From Saccharum officinarum (lineage: Eukaryota; Streptophyta; Magnoliopsida; Poales; Poaceae), in the NCBI GenBank assembly GCA_020631735.1, contig CM036167.1, positions 248,001 to 312,000 on the forward strand: a DNA stretch of 64,000 nt, in the 5' to 3' direction. Within the stretch, counting starts at the first letter, position 1. Each line of letters starts with the position of its first letter. Below are positions 22,682 through 35,407 of the stretch, in pieces. Under the pieces are notes generated by a model. It had not been told where the DNA came from, made no database searches, and saw only the letters and a program-made list of their open reading frames with translations. The position numbers and the translations under genes were made by a program.

Positions 22682-22691
22682 TTGTAACTCT

Positions 22692-24700
22692 AAGGTTACG
22701 ACCCAAGCTTGTACCTACTATCACCGGCTTCTGCCAAGATATGTGGTAATGAAATTTAGGTGGGGATAGTTCATCCCTGGTGGCCCTTAAAAAATATTGT
22801 GTCCGGCTAAGAGAAATGACAAATTTGTTATTTTGACATGTTTATTAGCCAAGACTATCGCAATATAGTCAGAAATGGAGTGAAAGATATCAAAACTTAT
22901 GGATAATGATATTGCTAGGATATGATTTGTTACTTTTTAAGTGGCATGTATAATAGTTTTAGTCAATGACAACAAACTCACACCAAGCAGATGGATCTCT
23001 GCAGTTGAGGCAAGCAAGCTTGTCTGAAACTCCAAATGATGATGAAGTGAAGCAGTAGGATTGTAGAGTAGGAAGCTGTGACTGACAACTGACAAATGTG
23101 AACTTCTAGATATCTCTCTGGTTTAGTGAACTGTTCCATACGTACAATACCCTGGATGTTCCGTACTCATGAGAATTTGACCAACACTAGTTACAGGTAA
23201 TTACATATATGATAAGTATATATATAGTAGCAAATATGCACGTGCGACACGCACGTGTGTATAAAAACTATTTCAAAGGCAATGAGAATATTAATTGAAT
23301 TATCGATATTGTCAATTCATATATCATCAACAGTTTCATTAAACATAAAAATAGTGTAATATATTACTTATTTGATCATAAAATGTTGGATTACAGTCCC
23401 AAACTTGGCCACAATAGGACGATGATTAGTCCACCATACTGATACGATATCAATATATTAACTCATATATATGCATGGTTCAAGATAATTATTGGGCTTG
23501 GAACCGTAACCGGTGCATACACTGCTTAATGCTTTTTTTTGCATGTGCATTTGACTCATGTTTCTAAAATAAACGTGACTTATAGACAGTGGCGGATCTA
23601 TGATTTTATCCAAGGGTATGCCTTTTGATATGCAATTTCGGTAAAACCATTTACTAATTTAACAATCAATTATAAAATGTTTACTGCAATTCGGTGCATA
23701 CGGTTTGGAACTGTAATCGGTGCATACACTACTTTGTGCTTTTTTTGGCACATGCATTTGACTCATGTTTCTAAAATAAACATGACTTATGGACAGTGAC
23801 GGATCTATGATTTATCGAGGGTATGCCTTTTGATATGCAATTTCAGTAAAACATTTACTAATTTAACAATCAACTATAAAATGTTTACTGCAATTCGCTG
23901 CATACGGGAACTAAATAACATGATAAGTATTAAATTATACGATTAAATTGGAGCGCATGATATGATGTTACTTATTACCAATGACTATTTGGATCACACA
24001 GCACCTACACTGGAGGGTTACATACTATACCTTGTGGACACCGCGGTGATTGCCTTTGATCGGTGGTGAGTGCAAGCTGCCTTTAAAGTCTGAACGATCA
24101 CTGATAAGGACGATGATGGCCTTATCCATAGTATAAGACTGCGGAATAGCCCTCTTATGGACTAAACAGACATCATTAGTATTAATACCTAATGAGAGAG
24201 AATAGTTGAATACTTATGTTTTAAGAAGAGAACGAAGACTCTCGCCGGCATTGCTCGTCGGACGGGCGAACCGTGGACGACGGACGGCAAGGTGAGTCAC
24301 GGCTCATCTGACTCGCCGAATCTAATCGATGTGCTGGTTGCCTGGTTACGAACGACAGATGTGGTTCACGCACGATAAAAATTCTATGGCTGGCCGGTTC
24401 GGCCGTGCAGGTGGAGCCGTGCTGGTGCAGGCCTGGCCTGCGAGGCTGCGATCAACATCTACTCTATGCCCTATAGAACCGCAGACCCTTCGAGAAGTTG
24501 CTGCTTTACACACGCAGTGCGGGCTGAGTAGGCGCGCGCGCAGCGGCCGATTATACGTGAGACGTAGGTAAGTTTGAGTTTTACGTGAGATTGAGTTCTG
24601 GACGGTTACATCTTATAAGATGTAAGATCACGTATGACGGAGGGATAGCACGAAGTCCAGATCCAACGGTTATTACGCAGGATATATACCCTCAACACTA
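22692..24700. other. intergenic, with repeats, no gene seen
   Basis: AT-rich with no supported coding region. It contains CACGTGCGACACGCACGTG near 23238-23257 (an imperfect palindrome) and the 207-bp duplication listed separately. Confidence 0.45.
23498..23910. repeat. tandem duplication of about 207 bp
   Basis: Copies at 23498-23704 and 23705-23910 share TTGGAAC.GTAA.CGGTGCATACACT, TTTGACTCATGTTTCTAAAATAAAC, CGGATCTATGATTT and CAATTCG.TGCATACGG with scattered substitutions and small indels. This is an old tandem duplication in intergenic sequence. Confidence 0.8.
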
Positions 24701-25044
24701 AAAGGCCTGCATCATCAATCATATTATGCGCCTCTAGGAGGCCCCAGCCGGGGTACCAAAACGATATGTACACGTTCTTCCGCCCGTCAAATAAAAGGCC
24801 TCAATCGATTTCCGTTTATTCTCTTCTCTAATCGTCTGACAAACACAAACCACTTGCTGTTGCTGAGGAACGCGGGCACCGCCGCTGATTGAGAAGCCTT
24901 GCATTCTTCGTCCGAACCGAACCAGCAAGAACCGAACCTTGGGAAAGTATACAGCGAACTGCTACTACTCTTCGTCGTCGTCGTCGTGTTCTTTGGTGCG
25001 GTCACCTCACCAGTGAGCTTTTGGCTGGCGGCCACCGCAGGCAT

Positions 25045-28000
25045 CTAGCTAATCGCCGCCTCCCGCGGGCGCGCCGCCCACAGCGAGCTCAGCGTGCGGA
25101 GGCGCTGGAAGTAGTCGCCCAGCGCCAGGAGGCCCCTGGCCGCCTGCCGCGTCGTCAGGATCTTGTGCATCTGCTGTAGCGTCGTCAGCCGGAGATGGTC
25201 CGCCTGCACAGCACAGCCAACCGAGCAGAGGCCGCACGGGTGAGCATCGATCAGGGATACGTGCGCTCCAGGTCTTGCGCATCCATGATCCATGGAGAAT
25301 GGAGATGGATGGTTCTTGCGACCGGTTGGGTCGGTCGGTCCGTTTTACCTGGGTGACGAAGCCGACGAGCTCTTTCAGCTTGTCCACCGCGGTGACCATC
25401 TGCATCATGTAGGCGTCGGGGGGCCCGAACGGGTCGGCCTCAGCCGTCAGGGTCTCCGCGAGGTTCTGCTGCAGCTTCTCCATGCCCTGCGACAGGGCGT
25501 CCTCCGCCTGCGTCGACGTGTTCTGGAGGCCGCCCACCAGCATGCGCTGCGGCTCCGTCAGCGGCTCCAGCTGCGGGCTCAGGATCTGCATGCCACCAGC
25601 AACAACGAGAGAGATCCATCCATCCATCATCACCAATCACCATGCATGCAAGACAAATCATCATTCCTGTGTGTCTGGGGAGACAGCCGGCCACACCTTG
25701 AGGACTTCCGACGGCCGGAACCCGCCGATCCAGAGGAAGAACCTCTCGGCAGGGGTCTTCCACAGGCCCGACATGACGTGGAACACGTCCGCATTGGCGA
25801 CCATCGCCTTGATCCTGAAGAGGTGCTCGTAGTTGCTGAGCCCCGTCTCCACCAGCAGGCGCAGCTCCAGCTCCGACGTCTGCTGCCCCTGCAGCGCCGA
25901 CATCAGCTCCGCCGTGTGCCTCTTCTGCTCGTCCACCCAGTGGCTGTATTCGATCTCGAACGCGGTGACACCTGAACCACGCACACAAACCAGCAGTTAG
26001 AAGGACTGACTGAACATTGCGCGGAATGCCATTGGACAAACGACTGGTGCTCGTCATTCAGAACGATCAGCGCAGAGCCTGACCTGGATCTATCGACCCC
26101 GTGTATCCGAGAGCTGAGTCTCCCATATTCCCATTTGCGTACGCACCCTGCAGATTGCAGATCAGTCAATGCTCCTGCCAAGCCAAGCCCGTTGATGAAA
26201 TGGCTTTAACTAACAGATTCTTTCTTCATGTACCTGCTGCCGAGCCCGTTGAAGCTCCAGCTCTAACTGGGCCAGCTTCATCCGGCTTGTCTCTAGCTGC
26301 TGGATGTAGGCCTATTGAACAACAACAAAATTGGCGCGAACAGTTATTAGACACATAATAAGGTAGTACTGATAATCTAGCATGGTTATAACACCAAAGG
26401 GCAGGATTGGTGAAGGTCTTGTGGTCACCTTTTTCCGCAGGCGACTCTTCCGAGCAGCCTCTCTGTTCTGCGCGAGCCTTCTCAGGGCCTGAGGCAAATC
26501 ATTTCAGGTTTACATTCTGAGCATTTTATTTCTCTTGTACAACAATAAATCAACAAAACCTAGGAATGTACGGTTCAGGCTTAAAGAGGTTATTCTCTGT
26601 TGTACAGTATCATATACTACTGTATTAAAGGAAGTTACTAACATGCTATGACAGTCAAAAGGACAAAAGAAAAGCAAGTGAAAGATGCTTAAAACTATGT
26701 ACCCTCTCAGGCGGCTTGCTTGTTTCCTGATCCGTGCTTCTTCCTGGCTCAAGTGCTGCCTGTGGAACATCTTGTAGCTGCACGAAGCTCACCAGTCACC
26801 AAGATGGCATCATGAGCGATCTTCTTCCCTTTTGATAGCTAGGCAAATCACAGCAGAAGACACGCAAGCAAGAAGCAATCACGAGCACTCACCCTCGTCT
26901 CGAACTTGGTGTCGGTCTCCATGACGGTGGACGCGCTGGTGGCGTGGCCGCCGTCGACGACCTTGAACGCCTCGCTGCTCCACATACCCGCCGTTACGGG
27001 CGCCGGTGCAGTCGACGGCGCCGGCCTCCCGTACCCCATTCGGAGAGGCAACACCGCGAACTGCGCCGGCGACGCCGACGTCATGTACTCCGGCGGCGAG
27101 GCGGCGCTGCCGATGCTGTCCAAGGCAAGGCAAACAGAGACAAGAGCCGGCGGGCCGGGAAGCGCCGTGAGTAACGACAGACGGATCGACAGAGCACCGT
27201 TGCAGGTGGCAACCAGGTTATACTGTGCAACAGTGTTAAAAAGAAGAAGACGAAAAAATAAAAAAAAGGAGAAGAGGCAGCAGGCTATGCTATCTTTCTT
27301 GCTCCGAATGGAATGGGCGCAGGGAACGAGTGTTAGCTAGTTTGGTCCGGCTTTTCAGGTGTGAGGCGGGCCGCTGGGTTCTAACCCGAGGCCCCGCGCG
27401 TTTAAGCCTTCTAAAAAGGCCGGGGAGTAGCGACCCCTTTCTCTAAATAAAAAAAAAATGGAATGGGCGCAAGCAAAGGCAAAAATATGCTATGCTCTCT
27501 CCAAGCTAGTGCGGCCCCGGCGAGCACTTTGGGCAAAGCGGAGCCGCGCGGAGGCTGACAACGTACGCAACAAATGATGGCATGAGATGACGCCGCGCAC
27601 TAGACTAGCTCACGTCGCCGGAAAATCCTATCGTCCACGGCCGCGCGCGCCGATGCGGACGGCAACGGCTTCTTTCCGTTCATCATCGCTAGGGAGGAAA
27701 AGATGGGTGGCCACCGGCCCAAAAAGGGAGGAAACCGATCGGTGGCGAGCATCTGCCGCACGCATCGGGCTCGTGATACGAGAGAATAGAATCAGTAGCT
27801 GCCTTGCCCAGTGGCCGGGATGCCGTCGCCTCGACCACGAGTGGAGCCTGGTGCCGGGAATCCGGAATCCGGCCAGCGCCTGTAGCGTGGAGCCAGCCGG
27901 TGGCTTTCGCCTTTTCGGAAAGGCAAGCGCAGCGGTGAGCCACTGACTGGCTGGTGCCTACCGTGCCGGGAAGGAATTGGTGGCCGGCGCGCTGGCCGCG

Positions 28001-30369
28001 CGACAGACCATGCAAACGTGACGAAACAAAAGAGTTGCCGCGCGCCGCCTGCGAACTTTCGTTCCGCTCTTCTGCCGAGCCCTGCCGTGATGACCGACGG
28101 CGCAGAGACGTGCGCGGCACCCAGTGGCAGCGCGACACCAGACTCGAGACACGACGACGACGCCTTGGTGCGTGACAGGTTGACCAGCAACACGTACGTA
28201 CACAGGGTAAGCTCGTGTGCCGATCTACTCGGCAGCGATAGCCACACCCTGGCCCCGGCCAGGTGCGCACCACCGGGCACCGGCCGACCGGCGGTGACGC
28301 TATCATCCGGCCAAGTACATGTCTACCCTTAGCTTAATTGGCAGGATGACAAGGACAGCCACCACACCGGCCAGTGCTTGCAATTCCAGCCATTACTTAG
28401 TAGTAGAGGTTCAACAAGCAGCTGTTACAAGGATTAACAAATAGGTAAAAGACTAAAAGAGTGTGGCGACAGTGACGGCGATCGGCTCATCAGCCGTGAC
28501 GTCACACCGCATGAACAAGAGTGCGCATGAAGACAACTCCACAGATTCTAGCCGGGGCTTTAGCTCCTAAACCACAAGATTAAGCTCATGAAGATCCTCT
28601 TGTTTTGTTAATAGTCCACATGCTAAGCTTTTGCGTGTTGGCAAACAGCTAGCAATCTCAGATTCTAGCATGAACTGTTCAATTACTCAATCCTAGTCCT
28701 AAGCACTCAAGGGCGTCAATTATTGTGTGCAATGCAGATGCTTGCGTCCTGCTGGACAGGGAGCAGGCAGAAGCTTCATCAGCCATCGCACATAGTGGGT
28801 TTGGGCTTTGGCTTGCCATGCCAAGCCAGCACGGCCAAAAGAGGGTTTGGATTGGATGGCCCCTCAATTATTGGGGAGGCCACTTGGCTTTTACGGCAAA
28901 AGCAGCAGGTTAGGTTGGTCTCTGCTGCCTCCATCCAGCACACAGGAACCCTCCCTGCTGCAAATAAAGCAGTGGTCGCCGGCCTTCGTCATCTGAACCC
29001 CACCATCCAACTTATCTGGAACACGAGTGCAGGCTGCAGCAGGGATATGTGCAGTGCGCCACACGTGTGGGTGCGATTTTTGCCAACACTACCAGGTTAT
29101 ATATATTATAGAGTAATAGATAAGGGATGTGATTCTAATGCTGTATAACCATATCGAGCAGATTTTGCATATTGCAAAGGAGAAAAGCATGAGAGAAGAA
29201 AATACTAGTGTAGTATGTCATGCTCTTGCATGCATGCACAGTGAAAAAATATACATAAATTAAAAAGACCAAACACTGCAAGTTGTAGTATGTGTGCGTA
29301 GTGATGCTGATGACAAGGAAACGTGATGACAGAACAAAAGGGAATGTCTGGTTGGCTATAGCCAGTGCCCAGTGGTGAACGCTGGTGATGCACAGCACCA
29401 CTCACCACTTTCTTCGTTCAGATCAGCACCAGGCAGCATCACTGGCGGGCAGGGGCCGGCAGCCCCTCCCCTACTGCCCTACCCTGCCTGCTGAGTTGGA
29501 GGTGATGCAAAGCAAAACGGCTTTCCTTCACTAGAGTCTACTCTAGTGCCTCACTGCCCGTGCACTATTTGCCAAATAAGGCTCTCGGCTCTTTTCCGTT
29601 AGGAGGTCAACTATCAGAGGACCTCAGCTAAAGGCCAAGGGAGACCTGATGCAAAGCTCACGGTCCATGGGCTGCTAAAAGAGACTCTACTGACGGTTGA
29701 CGTGTACTATTCAGGAACGTCAGCCGAGCCATGTGTCTTTGCAAAAATTCAGTGTAACCTGTGGGCTAGTAAAGCAAAAAGCTTGGAAAACGAGAGCGCT
29801 TCATGGCTGCCTAGTGCCTAGGCTAGGCACAGAACAAAGCGAGGAGGTCTCCCTTCATAGCCTGCTTTTGGTGAGCCTTAATTGGCACAAAGTATCCCTT
29901 GATGTAGAACGCATTTTGTTCCTGACTGATCATTCTTGAGTCCGAAAGAAAGACGGTAGCCATCGTATTATTGTTTTTTCCTACTTTTGCGTTTCGCTTT
30001 GTTTATTTTAGCCAGCATGATCTCACTCTGGATGCACTAGTCCCAATTGCACCGCAAAAAAAAAAAAATCTAGTATTCAGTTTACGTCATGATGTGCCAG
30101 GTAAGGAAATCTAATGCAAATCGCACTACTACTAGTGTATTAATGCTAGTGGCACCAAAGCTATTAGCTCTCGTTCTTTTGCTTCACGTCTCATTCTACT
30201 TCAGTTGACTGATTGGACAGTCATCAGAACATTGGCGTTTTTTCTATGCATCAGATGGACAAAAAACAAATATTCAGATGAAACAGGGGGATCTGATCAG
30301 AGGAAATGCTCACCTTAGCTTGTGGAGGTTGAAATGATCTTCAAGATATCCAGAGTAGAGCTCCATCAT
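25045..30369 (-). CDS. TGA-type (group D) bZIP transcription factor, 9 coding exons, 408 aa
   Basis: TGA factors bind TGACG/as-1 elements and, depending on the member, work with NPR1 or floral glutaredoxins. Coding exons: 30369-30314, 27115-26893, 26777-26703, 26488-26429, 26311-26234, 26147-26084, 25971-25697, 25585-25349 and 25203-25045. All junctions are GT-AG and all phases agree. Residues 119-138 are the basic region (LAQNREAARKSRLRKK, Asn126 and Arg134 at the required spacing). Residues 139-164 are the zipper, with Leu144, 151 and 158. Residues 186-400 are the DOG1 domain (FFLWIGGFRPSEVLK, QAEDALSQGMEKLQQ, ILTTRQAARGLLALGDYFQRLR). The N-terminus MMELYSGYLEDHFNLHKLS comes from the remote first exon and is completed by a codon split across a 3.2-kb intron. 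The subclade looks closer to TGA1/4 or TGA9/10 than to TGA2/5/6, but this is not settled. Confidence 0.93.
27322..27456 (+). mobile_element. short retroposon in intron 1 of the TGA gene
   Basis: 135 bp ending in an A-rich tail (CTCTAAATAAAAAAAA) and flanked by a perfect 15-bp duplication AATGGAATGGGCGCA (27307-27321 and 27457-27471). It contains GGTTCTAACCC, which vaguely resembles a B box, so it may be a SINE or a 5'-truncated LINE tail. Confidence 0.8.
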
Positions 30370-30427
30370 AACATGCTCAAAATGATCTCCCTTAAATCAA
30401 TACTTATTACTGATCACCTCACCGCAT
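30366..30427 (-). promoter_or_regulatory. two minimal uORFs in the TGA leader
   Basis: The leader exon, taken to begin at 30429 after the TTTCTGTTTGACAG acceptor, has ATGCGGTGA at 30427-30419 and ATGTTATGA at 30374-30366. Both are start, one codon, stop. The second overlaps the main start, so that TGA and ATG share bases in ATGTTATGATGG. Such arrangements can reduce or condition initiation at the main start; effect inferred. Confidence 0.55.
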
Positions 30428-30475
30428 GTCTGTCAAACAGAAAGTAGTAGTTCATTTACCAAAACAAGAATGATT

Positions 30476-30590
30476 CCCTGTTCGCTTCGTGAAAAGCCAG
30501 CCTAAAAAGTATCGTTCGCTGATTTGTTGTGAGAGAAAAAAACTGTACCATGGCTGATAAGTTCAAGCGAAATGATTCGTGCAACTTGAA
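30476..30590. mobile_element. possible small hAT-like MITE upstream of the TGA start
   Basis: Left end CCCTGTTCGCTTCGTG and right part TTCAAGCGAA are roughly inverted, and the internal text (AAAGCCAGCCTAAAAAGTA, CATGGCTGATAAGTTC) resembles an abundant grass MITE. The right end is decayed and no clean target duplication is visible. Confidence 0.4.
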
Positions 30591-31239
30591 GGTTCAACAT
30601 CTACTCTTAGGTTGTCTAGTGTAGAATGAACATGGAAGAAGATATGGTCTTAGCAAAATACTCTTAACAAAGATACACTCATTTAAAAATACAAATATTT
30701 GATCACTTACTTCGATTGGTGATTGCTTTATTCGGGTGACAATATAAAGATTCTCATAAACATGGGTTCAGAAGTGCTATTCCAGAATTACTGGAGAAGC
30801 CAATATGATTGGTTATTCGTTTTGTATCCTTGCAGCAATTTGCAGCCAACCAGAGTAAGAAGGCAACCACAAATTTTGAACATGATTAACTAAAGTTCAA
30901 ACAGTCATGAATCATATTTAGAAGAACACAGCAACTGAAAAGCTAACATGTGGTAAGACCCAGGAAACCATGCCTTATTGCTTTCAAGTTTCAACCAAGC
31001 AGGAACGAAGGGATAAACAAGAAATATTTGGCAAGTTCTAGTGTGATGCCTTCCTTGTTGCTTCGAAAAAAAAAGTGTGATGCCTTCCTTGTCAATTTCT
31101 AACAAAACACCAGCTATCATCACCTCTTATGCACATGAAGAGAAGCCACAGAACAGAATTTACTTGCTTCTTACTAAAGATCAACACACACTGATGAACA
31201 AGCAAAACCAACGAACCAACTTAGTAGGAAACTTAATAC

Positions 31240-31345
31240 CTGGTTGAAGTTCTTCCTTCAACTAAGGATAACGGAGGACGTCAAATCGCCAACACAAGGT
31301 TTCTCACAGTTGTGCTCTAGCCAGCTCCAAAGGACACTACCAGTT
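31240..31345 (-). other. inferred 5' UTR exon of the TGA gene
   Basis: A CAACCAG/GTATTAAG donor at 31240/31239 would splice to the acceptor at 30430-30432. The exon would start about 30 bp downstream of the TATA box at 31368-31374. Inference from splice-site quality and spacing. Confidence 0.4.
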
Positions 31346-31367
31346 GGCTGGAGGAAGTGGTGCAGGG

Positions 31368-31374
31368 TTATATA
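31368..31374 (-). promoter_or_regulatory. TATA box, likely core promoter of the TGA gene
   Basis: TATATAA on the minus strand in CTTCTTATATAACCCTGCACC, about 1 kb upstream of the start codon and in the right position for the inferred leader exon. Confidence 0.45.
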
Positions 31375-31867
31375 AGAAGCCAGCTGCCTTCCCTTCAAAA
31401 GGAGGAGCCAAGTATAAAGCGCTTTAAGTGTCTAATATTATCACCTGGGCCTCATACTTCCGATGCACTAATTATTCTTTACGTAAACTAGTTGGATATG
31501 TGCTAAGTTGTTTGCACACAGGAATACATATACACATCCACCATCACCTAACCAGTGAGAGCCTGAAAAGTATTCACATGATTCTGACAGAGGAAAGATG
31601 GTAACTTTCATGTGTAAAAGAAGCTTGCACTGCAGGCACACACTTGGTTACTCAGAGAGATCGACACATTAGGTGCCCAATAATTTCAGTTAACACAACA
31701 GATTGACAGTGGTCTGGAAAGGCACGATTCCAAGTAGTTTCCACGTACATTGTACTGCAACTCCACCATACAAAGCTGGTTAAATAGATAACATTCACTG
31801 TCACTCATTAGGCAGAAAGCTGCATGCAAGAAGACTGCAGGCGTGTTATATAGTTACTTATTATATA

Positions 31868-32142
31868 GGCCGTGTTTAGATCCCCAATTCGGGGGGCCTA
31901 AATTTTTACTGTGCGCATTAAATGCGCACGGTAGCAATTCGTTTGTATTTGGTAAAAATTGTCCAAACTTTGACTAATTAGGCTCAAAATGTTCGTCTCG
32001 CAAAGTACAACAAAACTGTGCAATTAGTTTTTAATTTCATCTACATTTAGTACTCCATGCATGTGCCGGCATTTTGATGTGATGGGAATCTTCTTTTTGC
32101 ATAGTAAAATTTGGGGTTGAAATTTGGCATCTAAACAAGGCC
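31868..32142. mobile_element. Tourist-like MITE (GGCCTTGTTTAG family)
   Basis: Ends GGCCGTGTTTAG ... CTAAACAAGGCC with a 3-bp duplication ATA on both sides (31865-31867 and 32143-32145). The internal text TGACTAATTAGGCTCAAAA, CAATTAGTTTTT and CTCCATGCATGTG is shared with the copies at 45770 and 48489. Confidence 0.85.
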
Positions 32143-32145
32143 ATA

Positions 32146-35100
32146 GATAGGAAATTTTGGTGCAAAGGGGACTTATTTTGGCACAAGAACTCCTACAGAT
32201 TAATGGTCCTCGCATTTGTAAGCTTGTTACTCACAGATACAGATGAACTATGTACACCTAAATGGTTATTGCAGGGAGTACAATGGAATGGAGGACGCCA
32301 GTAGGTTCACACAAATCTATAAAGTGAGCTTACCATGACTTACCTCGATTGCTATAATGCCCTTGGAACCTTAAGAAGGACATAAGGATTTGAATAATGT
32401 TTGTCGTTGTGATGACCCTATAATGGGGTCCCGTTAGATTCCATGATGCAAGTAAGGGACATCACTAGATTCACAAGTTGGTGCACGGTGGAACTTCCCG
32501 TTTCTGGGGTATCCCTCCTGATCACTAGACCTCCTCAACCTTCCCAAAAAGAAGCATCCTTTACATCTTTCTTTTTTGCTCCAATGCTACCTGTCTCCAA
32601 TTTCTCAGTGCTTTCTGCAGTGGTGGTGGTGCTAACATTTTTCGCTAACCCAATGGTGTCGATACTTAATAGTCTTGTTGGGAAGAACACATCATGTTGA
32701 TCAGTCAATTAATTATACAGTAGAAATACCTATCTTAGTAACGAGAAACTGTATTCAAACACGACATTCAGTCGAAGACTTGAAACAAGGCATAAGTCTC
32801 TTAAGAGTTTTATTTTGTAACACTTTGTCGTCTACTAATTAGCGGGTCTAAGTCATTCCACTATTTGCAATCATTGCCCAGACCTTTCCAAAAGCAAGAG
32901 GAAATTACACTGCATAATAATCTGATCCAAAGCAAAGCAAAACAAAACAAAACAAAACGAAGAGGAATATAATATGCCTAGTGGGGGCACCTACTCTTTT
33001 GTGAATTGCGTAACGTTGGTGCGCAACGACGAAGAATTCTCCTTTGCCAAAAAGGCGCAAAAGAAGAGGAGCCTTTCGACGGGCAACCTAAAGAAGAAGA
33101 GATAAGGAAGGATCAATTAGTAGTATAATTAGGCCACAATGATGAAGTCGTGCTAATATATTTTGAACCTTAATGCAAAGGGGGGGGGGGGGGGGGGGCA
33201 GGGGGCCCTGCTTGCTGATGCCAGCATTATTGAAGCAGTTCATGCATGTCTACATCAGCTGGGTGTTTTTTCTGCCTCCTTTTGGAGTGAGAATGCGTTG
33301 CAGCAATGGTCGTGGCTGTGGCTGCTTGATTCCTTCGTCGCCTTGCTTTCCTTTTGGCTTGATTGGTTTGCGCCCTTCTTTTCCCTGGCCTTTTTTGCCC
33401 TCCTTTCCGATGTTCATGATGTTCTGTAAGATTTCAGGGAAAATTTTCTAGTAAAAAGTTGGGGGAAAAATTTTATAAACCCTCGAATTAATCGGGACCT
33501 GACCTGAGTAAAATAGTTCAGGAAGGGCAGCGGATTCATCAGGAAAAGAAATCCCCCACTCAGACATCAGATGCAGCCGTTTGATTTCAGATTTTCAGGG
33601 CAGTTAGGGTTGCAAAGATCATAAAGCGCAGATCGTACCCTCTCCTCTGTGCTGATCTGAAGGGGAAAAATAAAAAGGAACTGCTTACTTTCAAGACGCA
33701 TTTTTTCAGGTTTCTTCAGCGTCGAGGATTCCGGCTGGCTACCTTTCGGCAGGCAGAAGCAGGCAGCGGTAGATTGGAGAAGCGGAATAAGAATTTGGAT
33801 TGACGGCATCTGATGATGCGTTGAACGACCTGGTGGGACCAAACTTGTCTGGGCATGGGCGGCAGCTCATCAGCTACCTCAAGTCTGAATTGAGGCAGGG
33901 TTCAGGTACCCATTCTGACAGGAGAAAAAAAATCATTCTGGAAAGTTGCCATCCAAACCTCTGCATTGGGATTTTATGATCAGATATGGATGTACATACA
34001 TTATACATCTGCTACTTGTTTGAGCATGGCATTATCTCTGACTCTGGCAAGTTTTAACTTTGTGATCTCAAGTGTCTGGGGGAACCATAACTAAATCATC
34101 AACTTGGTAGCCTAGCAAAGCAACAAATAAGACGTGAATTGAACTCGCATGAAAACAATTCAGAGATGAAAGTTAAACTAAAGAAAGTTGCAGGAGCACT
34201 ACCAAAAGCAAAGGAACGGTAAGGCTGTATCTCCATACATAGTACATGACTACATGAGGCGTTCTACTCCGTTTCACCGAGCCAACAAGCATAATGGAAT
34301 ATGACTAAGATTCCCACGTGAGCAGCGATTGAACCTCCTCCTTCCTCTAGTAAAAATAAAATTACTGCTAATACATTCTTAAAATCCTTCACAATTTATG
34401 AGTTTTTGCAAGTATTTTTCAATACAATTCTACACGCGTTCAATATTTTACCCGGTTTTGAAAGTTGCATGTATGTTGTTGGATATTAAAGTTGAGTGGC
34501 TTTCTCAAATTCAGATATTAGTTCAGAGGTAAATCGGACTTTACTCTAATTTCAAAGATGAGGTTTGTAGTCTCTATGGTTTGACTAAATCTTGTCCTAA
34601 ACTCGATGTTTTTCATCCGGTTAGATATCTACAGTGCTACATACAGCCTCCATTCTACCTTAGGTTAGTTATGTTTTATCAAAGATTACTGAAAATACAC
34701 AGGACAATTTGTATGCATGTGTGTGTGGGTGTCCAAATCTCCAAAAGTTAACATCATGCAGTTTTAAAAACGGGAAAATAAAAGGGAATGGAAACAATGG
34801 CCGGTCTGTGCTCGTCATCGTTTCTCATATAGGATCAAAAGAACCTTGCAATCAACGAGCCAGAGGGCACAGTGATAAGCTACTTAATTGCAAAAGGCAG
34901 TGAAAAAGCAGGAAACGAACGTAGTATTTCGATCCCAATGCAAAGTAACGCCGGATCTTGGCCTTTTATGCCTAGAGTATTGATCAGTGAGTAGATGTGG
35001 CCTAAGCTAATGGCGAGTGATGGCTTTGCTGCAAGTTGCTACTATATATGATCTTGCATTTGTGCAGGATTAATATAAGCAGAACAGAACTTGCCTATTG

Positions 35101-35317
35101 GTTTGTACCATGGGACGATTCTCTGATACCATAGTCTCTCCGAGCTGTTTCACATCGACGTTGCCGAGGCCATTATATCGTCAGGCGTGACATCTTGTGA
35201 AGTGAACCTGAACCCATTCAGAAATAAACAAGGAGGCGATCTGTCGATCCCAGTGTCTTTTCTTGCGCTTTTGGTCGTTCGTCTCTCTGCCAGTCTACCT
35301 GTGGCTCGAGAAGAAAA
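32146..35317. other. intergenic, no gene seen
   Basis: No coding region I can support; no domain in any open frame. It includes the long G-run at 33180 and ordinary AT-rich sequence. Confidence 0.5.
33180..33198 (+). repeat. run of 19 guanines
   Basis: Uninterrupted G19, then CA and five more G. It can form a G-quadruplex and is also a typical site of assembly length error. Confidence 0.8.
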
Positions 35318-35407
35318 TGCGTTTGGTCATGCGTTTCTTTTTCGGCAGGAAAAAACTCTGCGTGCGTTTGGTCATGCGTTTCTTTTTCGGCAGGAAAAAA
35401 CTCTGCG
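35318..35407. repeat. perfect tandem duplication, 2 x 45 bp
   Basis: Copies at 35318-35362 and 35363-35407 (starting TGCGTTTGGTCATGCGTTTC, ending AAAAAACTCTGCG) are identical. The second copy runs into the target duplication of the adjacent LINE insertion. Confidence 0.92.
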
